Source: Labyrinthula sp. Ha | Taxonomy: Eukaryota; Sar; Bigyra; Labyrinthulida; Labyrinthulaceae | Reading direction: 5' to 3' | NCBI GenBank assembly: GCA_015227615.1 | Contig: JAALGZ010000002.1 | Coordinates: forward strand, 1,736,001-1,800,000 | Length of the DNA stretch: 64,000 nt | Shown here: positions 21,372 to 30,427 of the stretch, in pieces | Layout of the letters: every line of letters begins with the position of its first letter | Position numbering within the stretch: the first letter of the stretch is position 1 | Notes under the pieces: generated by a model | The model's database searches: none | The model's input: only the letters and a program-made list of their open reading frames with translations | What the model was told of the DNA's origin: nothing | Translations under genes and position numbers: made by a program

Positions 21372-23054
21372 ATGAGTAAAAGTAGAAATTTAAATAATTG
21401 CTATTCGGACGTCAAGTTGAATAAAGAAAACATTATTCTTGCAGCCAGTGAGCTAAACAAGTTGAATCAGGTTTTTTTAATGAGTTATTGAAGTCTAGAT
21501 TGTGTGGCAAAAATCAAACACACTGTCGACAAGATTCATCAAAATAAGAAAAAGAGAGGAAAAGTTAAAGAAGCAGCAGGGAGAGCTTTGCAAGCTTGCG
21601 AGTAATCTCGAACACACTCTGAAAACACAAGAAAAGGAGCAGAGGTTGATCAAAAGCAAGTTACAGCTCCAGGAAGAGATCAACAATTTGAGGCAACTGC
21701 TCTTACAAAAGAAAAAAGAGAACTCTGCCCTTAAGGAATCCGAAGAGCATACCAGAACTTTGCTCCATAGCGCAAGAACCAGAGCTCACTCGCAGCAAGC
21801 ACACATAAAAAGGCTTTTTGATGCCCAGAAGAACCTAAAACGTAGAGTCAGACTTCTGGAAGATGAAACCAAGCAATCCAAAATTCGAGCTTCAGAGCAG
21901 CGAGCCCAAGTTTCTAGATACAAAAAAGAAAGTCAGCAACTGAGCAAGAAACTAAACAACGTAAGTGAACGGGAAAAGCAGAACCATACTCTGTTAACCC
22001 GAAGCGAGGAACTTACAAAGTTCTTGCGCGAGACGAAGGAATCCAACTTAATTTTGACAAGTTTTGTCGATACTACGTTGAGGCACATAAACAAACTTCA
22101 TCTCTCTGTAGCTGCACTGACATCACCCAATCAAGTACTTCTTGTTTTTCTATAATCTAGTCTAATTTCCTGAAAAATCTAATAGAGATTGAGCACAAAA
22201 TAAGAGAGCTTCCAAGAAGTATAGTGGATTCTTGCAACTTACTACTTTTCCTTGCAAACCAGTACAAACTAAGTCTCGACAATATTCCTATGCCAATTGC
22301 CTACTCTAAAGCAACTCAAAAAAAGTACAAGAAGATAATCATAAAATTATTGCACCAGGAAAAGCACGAGGAGAATGAATCATTATTGTTGGACACTTTG
22401 TTTTTCTGGTTGCATTCTGCATGGGGAACCGTTATTGAGAAACCCCTTTCTTTTTGTTGCAATACAAATAGTGACAAAACACCTTGGAAAGTCTTAGATT
22501 TCATCACAAAAATTCTTATAGAGCATCCCGCACTACTCACTCAAGAGTTTATTACTGAGCATCTCCATGTACTGGTATTAGCACTAACGGTATCAATAAC
22601 CATGGACAGTACAATAGAAGTGATGGAAGAGTCTTCAAACCGAATAGAAAAGATTAGCAATCTTCTACTCTCGTTGCTACAAAGTAACCGTAGATTCTTT
22701 AAGCAACAAAACACGGCATCTCGGCTATATGTTTACATCGAATGTGCTTATAAACTGCACACATATCTTTCCGAACAAATTTTAATTCGTGCAAAACGTT
22801 ACAAGTTCGTTGCAAGTAAATCATGCTCTAATACGGTTAAGGCAATATTGGTGGTTAACCTCTGTTTGGATATAAGGTTGACTTATCCAATTGAAAGCTT
22901 CCCTGGGTGGATCCCTAGATCCAAATTTAAGCAATCACTTATGAAACTTTGCCAAAAATTAGAGGAAACAGAGTGTGAGGCAATTCGAAGAGCTCTAGAG
23001 AAGGAATACAGTGTTTTGAGCATAACTTGGAAGCGGATCTTGAAAAAGTGCTAA
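21372..23054 (+). CDS. Coiled-coil protein, 542 aa, two short introns (function not recognised)
   Basis: Exons 21372-21470, 21499-22134 and 22161-23054. Residues about 45-215 form a long Lys/Glu/Gln/Leu-rich coiled coil (for example KREEKLKKQQGELCKLAS and EEINNLRQLLLQKKKENS). The remaining 300 residues look like a helical globular domain with hydrophobic helices such as TLFFWLHSAWGTV and WKVLDFITKILIEHP. There is no signal peptide, zinc ligand set or nucleotide motif. The architecture, coiled coil then helical repeat-like domain, is common in cytoskeletal, kinetochore, centrosomal and trafficking proteins, but I cannot assign one. The start ATG (MSKSRNLNN) is chosen because exon 1 then joins in phase 0 through a typical intron. 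It lies 189 bp after the hydrolase gene and converges on CWC22 with 68 bp between stops. Confidence 0.78.
21471..21498 (+). other. Coiled-coil gene intron 1, 28 nt
   Basis: CAG|GTTTTT...GTCTAG|ATT in phase 0; it contains an in-frame stop (TAA after GTTTTT) if retained. Confidence 0.8.
22135..22160 (+). other. Coiled-coil gene intron 2, 26 nt
   Basis: CAA|GTACTT...AATCTAG|TCT in phase 0. It holds a pyrimidine run and a TAA stop; splicing joins the coiled-coil half to the long C-terminal open frame. It is the shortest intron placed in the window. Confidence 0.85.
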
Positions 23055-23122
23055 TAACACTGTAGTTCTATCCTCATGTTTTTGATAAAAACTTAGAAAA
23101 CATATTCTGGTTTGAGAAAGCC

Positions 23123-25165
23123 TTACCTTTTCCCCTTTTTCCTTGTGTATCCAATATCCTCGTCATCGCTACGAGTTGCTCGAACCCTCCTCCTACTACC
23201 TCTAGGAGAAGTCAAATTTGCTTCTGCCTTTGCCCCAGAATTAGAGTCGTCACCCACATTGCTCCCGTTTTCCTCTTCCGAATCACTACCAGAAGAAGAT
23301 ACCGTAGAAGAGGAAGAATCACTTGTTGAACCTGAGCTTGAACTTGATTCTGAACTACTGCTACGGTCATCCACATTTCCCATTAGAGTTTGCTTTAGAT
23401 GAGGAGGTGGATTTTCGAGGATGCCACGCAACTGATCAGTTAATCCCCCCAAACCAATAAGAGTATAAAAGTTTATTGCAAATCTCATATCATTGAGATT
23501 ATTTTTCGGGAAAAGGCCGGTATACCCAGAGCTTCCTTCGCTTTCAAATAATTTTTGCTTTAGTTTCTTGAGACCAAGATGGGATAGTAATTCCTGAAAG
23601 AGTATTTTCAGAAATATTCTACTACTACTATTTGTTTCTTCTTCATTTAATTTAACATGAATAAAGACATTTTCCCACGAAATAGTGTTCTCATCTGCCA
23701 TCAGAAAAGCAAATAACTTTGCGATGTTTCTCATCTCATTCGTTGCCATTCGGTGGCTAGTTTCAAATCTATTCTTGAAGGCCAACTCAAAACAATGTTT
23801 GTATGGCAGGGAGATTGTTGACAACCGCGAAGCTAACAAACCGAAGAATTTGGTAAATGTCTTTTCTTGGGCACAACAGTCGATAAGCATGTTAACGCAT
23901 TCCATTTGTAATCCATCAGGAATCTTCATTTGTAGAAGCTTGTGTGCGCATTCCTCGAAATCGAGGCTGGACATGATGGTTAGATATATCACCCTTCTCA
24001 GGGATACCAAATCTGCTTCAGTTAAGTCTACTGCCACCTTCTCGCTAGACTTATTTGCACCGGAATTTACATTGCTTATCAATTTCTGATCAACTTCGGT
24101 AGGGTTTAAACTAATGTCAGGCTTCTGCGCCTGATCCTCTGGTCCTTCGCTCTCAGAATCGGTATCGGATTCACTATCTGAAACGCTTTCAGCTTCACTG
24201 TCTTCCTCCAAAGCGGTATGCTTTTCTGAAGTCCCTGATGTCCCAGACGAAGAATCCGATTCTCCACTAGAAGAGTCAAAGTCTAGGATTTCGTTCTTCA
24301 AGTGCTTCCATTGTATATTATTTTCTATATAATTCTTATCTAAAGAAAACTTGAGAAGTTTATCAAACCCGTGTTTTTCTTCAATGAGGCTTTCATCACC
24401 CAGACTAATCTCATGAGTAATTTGGTCATCTTCCTCGACTAAGTCCAGTTCCTTCTCCAAAGCTGGAAAATCTGTAAATTTGTCTCTTCTGATAGAAAAT
24501 AAATTCTCGATGTTATACTGTACCCTTTTAGAAATTCCATTTTCGTGCTGCAAAATACTCCTCAGTTCCTCAAAAATGTCATGCAAACCTTGTGGTATTA
24601 CTTCTGATAGCGTTGCACCAACTTGCTTTAAGAATTCAATGGCAACAGTTACACTTGCATCGGTTGGATTAGAAAGTAAAACGTGTAACACTTCCAGAGC
24701 CAAAAGCTCATGCAAAACCCTTTGATTCACAAGATGGGCTAAGAAATTTGCACTTGCGACACTTTGCACTTTGTCATTCATTTTCAAACCTCTCCTAAAT
24801 CTGTAGATTAACTGCACTATGATGATCCTTCCATTCTCAGGTAACTTGGTATTTACAACAGCAACCAATGCAGAATATAACTTTGTATACATTACAGGTG
24901 AAGAAAGTTGAGCTTTTAAAATAATATCACTGAATAAACCCCTACCACGTACTAAATTAACTTCAAAAACCTCTGGAAGTATTTCTGCCAAGTTTTTTCT
25001 GTTTATCTTGTTGATCAAACTGTTCAACTTCTTTCTCAACTTCATCCATTTTTTTCTTTGAAATTCCTCATCTTCATTCTTTGTTAATTTTTCAACGGAT
25101 GAATCTGCTTTTTTCTGTTGTGCGATCCTTCGTCTTATATGCGGAGGAACGTAGCTGCTTGCCAT
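23123..25165 (-). CDS. CWC22: Pre-mRNA-splicing factor CWC22
   Basis: CWC22 is a spliceosome component that escorts eIF4A3 to the spliceosome for exon-junction-complex assembly and is needed for splicing itself. The 680-aa product starts with the family-type MASSYVPPHIRRR and carries an N-terminal MIF4G domain (about 35-240, including GRGLFSDIILKAQLSSP), an acidic Ser/Glu/Asp linker (about 290-345), an MA3 domain (about 380-500, starting DLTEADLVSLRRVIYLTIM) and the highly conserved LFPKNNLNDMRFAINFYT block near residue 550. A Ser/Asp-rich then basic tail ends the protein. The frame is open upstream for 48 more codons, but Met at 25165 is preferred because it matches the family and leaves room for the divergent neighbour. 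No intron is visible in this gene. Confidence 0.95.
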   Translation of the reverse strand: MASSYVPPHIRRRIAQQKKADSSVEKLTKNEDEEFQRKKWMKLRKKLNSLINKINRKNLAEILPEVFEVNLVRGRGLFSDIILKAQLSSPVMYTKLYSALVAVVNTKLPENGRIIIVQLIYRFRRGLKMNDKVQSVASANFLAHLVNQRVLHELLALEVLHVLLSNPTDASVTVAIEFLKQVGATLSEVIPQGLHDIFEELRSILQHENGISKRVQYNIENLFSIRRDKFTDFPALEKELDLVEEDDQITHEISLGDESLIEEKHGFDKLLKFSLDKNYIENNIQWKHLKNEILDFDSSSGESDSSSGTSGTSEKHTALEEDSEAESVSDSESDTDSESEGPEDQAQKPDISLNPTEVDQKLISNVNSGANKSSEKVAVDLTEADLVSLRRVIYLTIMSSLDFEECAHKLLQMKIPDGLQMECVNMLIDCCAQEKTFTKFFGLLASRLSTISLPYKHCFELAFKNRFETSHRMATNEMRNIAKLFAFLMADENTISWENVFIHVKLNEEETNSSSRIFLKILFQELLSHLGLKKLKQKLFESEGSSGYTGLFPKNNLNDMRFAINFYTLIGLGGLTDQLRGILENPPPHLKQTLMGNVDDRSSSSESSSSSGSTSDSSSSTVSSSGSDSEEENGSNVGDDSNSGAKAEANLTSPRGSRRRVRATRSDDEDIGYTRKKGKR

Positions 25166-25242
25166 CAGTATATCAACGTGTTTATTTGAATTGCCCAAAA
25201 TGATTTTGTGCAGTTTGTCCATTTCATTAATAAACATTGAAC
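25166..25242. promoter_or_regulatory. Short bidirectional promoter region (CWC22 / BPNT1-like)
   Basis: Only 77 bp separate the two divergent start codons. Promoter elements must be very compact or extend into coding DNA; no specific motif can be assigned. Confidence 0.5.
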
Positions 25243-26388
25243 ATGGAGAACGAAGAAATGGAGAATCTACTGCAGCTATGTCTACGCGCGTGTGAAACAG
25301 TAGCACCATTGATAAATAAAATATATCAATACAATAAAAGCTCAGTTGGCAGTAGTGTTGCTGTGAAAAAGGCTGATTCCAGTGCGTTCACTATAGCGGA
25401 TGGTCTGGTTCAATTTTTCTTAAAGGAGAGTTTCCTTGGAGTGACGAAAAAAGAGGGTGACCAAGTATTATTCAATGAGATTATTGGCGAAGAAAATGTA
25501 GATGTATTATTGGATTCCAGTCCATTTTCAATTGATGGTATTGAGGTACCTAAGCAATTTGAAGAAGAAATAAAGAGGGTGCAAAACGAGATTTCTAGGA
25601 TTTCCATTCCGTACGAGAAGGAAAAGTTGGAAAACTATAAAGTTTTCATAGATCCTATTGATGGAACCCAAGAGTTTGTTAATGGTTTAGGAGATCAGTG
25701 TACAACGCTAATTGGATTTTCCAACGCGAAAACGCTTAAATCAGAGGCGGGAATTATTTATTCCCCCATGACAGGAATCTACGCTCTTGGAACAATTAAT
25801 GGTCATTACGAAACAAACGTAGCGCCGTTGAAAATGGAGAATGACGCTGAAGAAAAAAAATCTGTTTTCCTGACTACTAATGGTAGTATATCGCCTTTTC
25901 TGGAAACTCTCATATCTGATCTAAACTGCATCAGGGTGAAGCAAGGTGGTTGTGGAAACAAAGTTCTTAGATTAATTGCGTACAGTCTTGGAGAGGTTGA
26001 TGCAATGTATATTCAAGATAGAGGCGTTAGCAGATGGGATTCTTGTGCTCCAGAAGCGGTGTTGACAGCGTTTGACGGTGTGTTTTACACTTTATCTTCT
26101 GTTTTTTCTAGTGATTCAGCTGGAGGTTATAAATATGATACAAACAAGAAGACCTTCGTTGACTCTATTTCAACTAAACCGGTGTTTTCCAAGTACAATA
26201 TTAAGAGCATAGAAGAACTAGATAAATTAAATGGAAAACCCATCACCAAGACTTGTATAGACAAAGTAAAACCTTATAGTAACCTAGAAGGTTTATGTGC
26301 CATCAAAACCAAAGACAAGCAAGATACTGAGCGGATTATCGCTATTGTTACCCTACTTTCTACAATGACAAGGCCTAATTTTTGCTGA
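25243..26388 (+). CDS. BPNT1: 3'(2'),5'-bisphosphate nucleotidase (BPNT1/SAL1/HAL2 type)
   Basis: This enzyme removes the 3'-phosphate from PAP (and PAPS), the by-product of sulfotransferases, using Mg2+. The 381-aa protein has the inositol-monophosphatase-superfamily metal site: Glu in IIGEE (about 81-84), DPIDGT (137-142) and WDSCAPEAVL (265-274). The segment RVKQGGCGNKVLRLIAYSLG before the last motif is closer to BPNT1 (RVGGAGNKIIQLIEG) than to inositol monophosphatase or INPP1. The stretch between motifs 1 and 2 (about 85-135) is longer than usual for IMPases, as in this subfamily. The start is the first ATG, two codons after a TTG that only extends the frame. No introns or targeting peptide are evident. 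A C-terminal extension of about 90 residues follows the catalytic domain. Confidence 0.88.
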   Translation: MENEEMENLLQLCLRACETVAPLINKIYQYNKSSVGSSVAVKKADSSAFTIADGLVQFFLKESFLGVTKKEGDQVLFNEIIGEENVDVLLDSSPFSIDGIEVPKQFEEEIKRVQNEISRISIPYEKEKLENYKVFIDPIDGTQEFVNGLGDQCTTLIGFSNAKTLKSEAGIIYSPMTGIYALGTINGHYETNVAPLKMENDAEEKKSVFLTTNGSISPFLETLISDLNCIRVKQGGCGNKVLRLIAYSLGEVDAMYIQDRGVSRWDSCAPEAVLTAFDGVFYTLSSVFSSDSAGGYKYDTNKKTFVDSISTKPVFSKYNIKSIEELDKLNGKPITKTCIDKVKPYSNLEGLCAIKTKDKQDTERIIAIVTLLSTMTRPNFC

Positions 26389-29330
26389 CTTTTTATATAT
26401 AAGTTTCTCTGTCATTTAGATTTCTATTATCGTTTCTTTTCTTAAATTCATTTTCTTATAAACATTAGACTTGCAAGAGTTATATAGCAGCGCTTTCTCA
26501 AGTATATCAAGGAATTTCACATTTTTTGTGCCATAGGAAACTAATCTAAAAGGAAGGGGCATTACCTGAGACTAGAAGTTGTTTCGAACTGTGCATCTAC
26601 ATGCATGCCATTTCTTGGCAGTTTAGATATAACTTATAAAAGGTTGTTATAAGAGCGAAAAGAAGCTTACTTATCTGTTTGACTAAAGCTGCAAACACGC
26701 TTTCCCCAACTATAATTCACTGTAAAAGATACAAGTAGGGTGGCTCAGGAGGATACTGATCTCAAAGTATGAACTTTATTCTTTATTTTAAGATTGTGCT
26801 TCTGAAACAGGTTGAGCCAACTATCACAGAAAAAATGATGGGGTGTGAAACGAAGACTAGAATTCCAGTTGGTTATTTTATGGGTTACACTGCTTTACGC
26901 ATTTATGTTTAAAACACAAAAGTTCAAATAATTACTTCGATCTCCTTATACTTGAGATAATGTTTAAGTGTTGTGAGCGATATTTTTACATTGAAGTGCT
27001 GAAAATAGGATTTGGATTCAAAAAACTACTTTGGTATGAGAAAAAACCTGAAGCGACTAGACTGATCATACAATTGAGAGATGCTTGATATATATTCCAG
27101 TTTTCTTTGTTTTTTATTTCACACTAAGGTTTCTCTGCTTGACTGTCACATCCCGGGATCGTGGATGAGCATTCCCTAGCCTCAACTTAAGTAACTGGAT
27201 AGTCCATGTTTGCGACTTACTAGCAACGCAACTATTTTTTGTATCTATTATGATTTGAGCTTGTTATACTATAATTTATCATAAATAATTTTACCCACAG
27301 TTTTCTAACTAATTGGCCCCTCTAATTCCCCAAACATTATGATTGAATAATGAGATTGAACTGATTGTCAATACTAGATGGAGCCTCATGGCCATGTAGA
27401 AAATGAAACCAAGAATTTATTCTTGACTTCTGCACCGTATTAAACCTTCCAAAATGGTCTTATCGCTTTAGGAAAGGTCAAATTCGGCTCACATTCCCTT
27501 ACCAGAAAGGTTTTATACAGTAAAAAAAATAATAACTGTCTTAGGGATACCTGGTGCAGGCCTATATGGCACAATTTTTTTTTGGGGCCTACTCGGAGGT
27601 TGGAAGCCCTTCGGTGTTACAAGGAGGACATAATTGACTCAAAACCCACTCTTGCGTCATTTGGGACTTAAACCCACTAAATCAAATCCCCCGGCACGTT
27701 TTCTTGCTATGGCACTAAAAACTTGAATCACTCAAACTCCACGGAGCCAATCATTCAAAGCTAAGTACCTTATCCATAAGGCCTTGACGACTTGGGTGGC
27801 AGAAACTTATATTCATAATTTAGCGATAGCCCGAGGGGATGTCAAAGTCACTTGATATGTATCAGAATCTCTAGTTTCTTATTGATATTCGGAATCAAAA
27901 CAAAATCAGTTGATTTCAGACAATTTTTTCCAAATCGCATGCCTAGTCTAGACGCGTGATCTTCATGAAATGGGTGAAAAACTTGAATAGAGTTAAATGT
28001 CCAATGACATTAACAAAACGTAAGGGGGTTTCAAGCTGCTTCTGCTCTATCTTCCGAATATAGCTGGTCTATATGGCTCGATAGTACAATGACAAGTTAC
28101 TTGGTTAAAAGTTTTTCTTATCACTTAAACAATGAAGATTATTGTGTGACTTAGACGAAAAACGATTCTTTCTTCACAATTAAACTCTAACAAAAAAATA
28201 CTTAATTTCCACAAAGAACATTCAAACAAGAATATTAATAGCTGGTTCTATTCTGGCTGTGTACTTCGTCCATTAATTCTAAGATTTATATCGCTTTAAA
28301 AATTCAGGAATAAGAGAAGCTAAAAAACTAGAGGACCATCTGTCTAAGAATAAGAAGATGCTCTTTATGAAAACTGGATAACTCTATTCAAAGGGTACTG
28401 ACATACATGTGCCAAGATACCTCCAGGAAGAGTCAAAAGTATAGATTCTTAGCGACATTTTCCTCAAAGTTGCGCTGTTTTTGGCAGGAAGGTGCCAATT
28501 TATCTTAGTGAAATGTTCTTCCCCGCTCTCCAGAAATAAAATTCATGAATCTAAGAGATTCTTAAACTCTATTTTCAAAGCCATTGTAGATAATAGCAAA
28601 AAAAAATTGTTCTTATTGGTAAGGGTACGAAGTTCCATGTCACAAGTAACTTCTCAGATAAAACTGATAAGTATGGATATTTAGCAGTTCTAATGCAAAC
28701 GACAAGTTTTAGAATGACGGATTCATCACGGTGGATAATTCATATTTAACCTTGAATTCAAAACTAAGAAGGGGTGGAAAATGCACCCTGTCACCATAGG
28801 GAGGGATGCAAAAAGCTAATTATTGAGAAGGGACTCTCTATTTGAAAGTATTTGCTCGTTGTGAGATGCTTTAAGAGACATGGTAGGTTAGTGACACGGC
28901 TGTGTAGGTGCAGTTATTCATAAACAAAAATATGTTTGAAATTCTTGTCAACTAAAACCGCACAGATCCTTTATAAAGAAATAATACAGTAGAATGAATT
29001 TTCATAGCAAGTATACACAAGTGGAAGAAATAAGTATTAAGATAAAGTTATAAATTGAGAGGCTATCGCTGTGCAAAATAAACAATATATGTGCATTAGC
29101 TACGATATAAACAGCCGTGAAGGCGTGAACTTTCTAGTATCCGTCCTTCAGTTTCAAATAGAAAATGCCTCTTTAAACACGAGATCCCTTACTAAACAAG
29201 GCAATAGAAATATTCGACCTCCAGCATAAAATACTGGAGAGATTCAAATAAATTCCTAAGCTTGAGCACACCGGAGGACACAAATAACTGATTTCATAAG
29301 TTTGTAGCCATTATATATCAATACTTTCAA
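26389..29330. other. Repeat-poor intergenic stretch with minor repeat traces
   Basis: No convincing gene. Around 27840-27930 an AGAATC/GGAATCAAAAC-rich segment may be a decayed end of the hAT-type MITE family. A slightly GC-richer island lies at about 27540-27800 but shows no coding or tRNA structure I can support. A 67-codon frame at 28481-28684 has no motif. Confidence 0.45.
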
Positions 29331-29337
29331 GAACTCA

Positions 29338-29653
29338 ATGCACGTGATATATGTTCTTATAAAGAGACTCTACCCAAGGAATAAACTGCGGGCCGGGATC
29401 AACCAAGACGATGATGGGATCATAGTGCAAGTAGATTCCAGGGTGAAATTCCTAAGAGGGCACATAGAAACGCCCCATATACCTCCAAGTACAAGAATTC
29501 AAAATTTTCATGCTAAAAAAGAGTAATTCCACGCAAACTTCCGGAACTAGCTCCAAAGAGTCTATGGATATAAAACATCTATCTCCAGCTGAAGAGTTCC
29601 AAACTATTAAGGAACTTAAGAATAACCGTGCAATAGGAACAGATGATACATAG
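29338..29653 (+). mobile_element. Possible LINE remnant (linker to reverse transcriptase)
   Basis: Two short plus-strand open segments resemble the region just before the reverse transcriptase of non-LTR elements: AGINQDDDGIIVQVD with a following FLRGHIE, and HLSPAEEFQTIKELKNNRA followed by IGTDDT, close to the usual pattern of EEI..AI..LKNNKA.G.D. They are in different frames and no downstream reverse transcriptase can be recognised. If real, this is an old fragment, later split from its surroundings by stops. Confidence 0.3.
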
Positions 29654-30205
29654 AATACAAATCTAGAAAAATCTAAGAAAATATAGAAGCGAGTTCTTGT
29701 TTAGATTCAGAATATCCTTTTATTGGGCTATGTAAGAAAAGAAATCTATAGCATCCATGCGGCAAAAAAAATGTGCATATCTATAAGAAAAAAAGACAAT
29801 ATTTCATGGGCTCTTGAAGAGATATAGCACAAAAAATAAGAACCTCAACTAACTTGCAAAATTTTCAATAATAAAATATTTCCAGTACTAAAAGATTATT
29901 CTTTGCATCAAACGGACTTTATATCCGACATTACTGCAGTGAAGAAAGCAAGGGTGCAACATATCATAGTCCTGTACTGTTTGAATAAGCAAGACATATT
30001 GAAATAGTTACGTCCGAACTTCGAAGAGCTAATTAATAAAATCGCAAAATTATCAGCGTGGATTTGTGATAAAAAATACTGAATAAAATTAAATAAAATT
30101 ACCATAGCTTTTTTGAAGAATTTTAAGTGAGAGTAGCAGAGAACGAGTCTTTAGACTCAGCCTACTTGAAGTCGGGGCTCTTTCCAAGGATTTGTTTATC
30201 CAAAG

Positions 30206-30224
30206 ATATATATATATATATATA
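30206..30224. repeat. (AT)n microsatellite
   Basis: Perfect AT repeat just left of the Ty1/copia insertion. Confidence 0.85.
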
Positions 30225-30268
30225 CATATTATCTAATACGAAATAATAAATAGAGTAAAAAAATTAAT

Positions 30269-30427
30269 TGTTGTTTTGTATTTTGGTGGTTGCTCTGAAT
30301 ACATTAAAACTTAATATGAAATAGTGTATAGCTATTTCACTAAACTGTATCAACGGTATTTTGGATATGTAACTATATTTATATTGTATTCTGTAATATA
30401 TATGTAACAGCATATTTATATTTAATA
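30269..30427 (-). repeat. Ty1/copia 3' LTR
   Basis: 159 bp, plus-strand ends TGTTG and TTAATA. About 94% identical to 34525-34683 by counting. Confidence 0.9.

Noticed and set aside
23112-24725. Plus-strand ORFs of 81-134 codons
   Set aside because: They are antisense shadows of CWC22.
27540-27800. GC-richer block considered as a structured RNA or tRNA cluster
   Set aside because: No cloverleaf, box motifs or repeat borders could be drawn.
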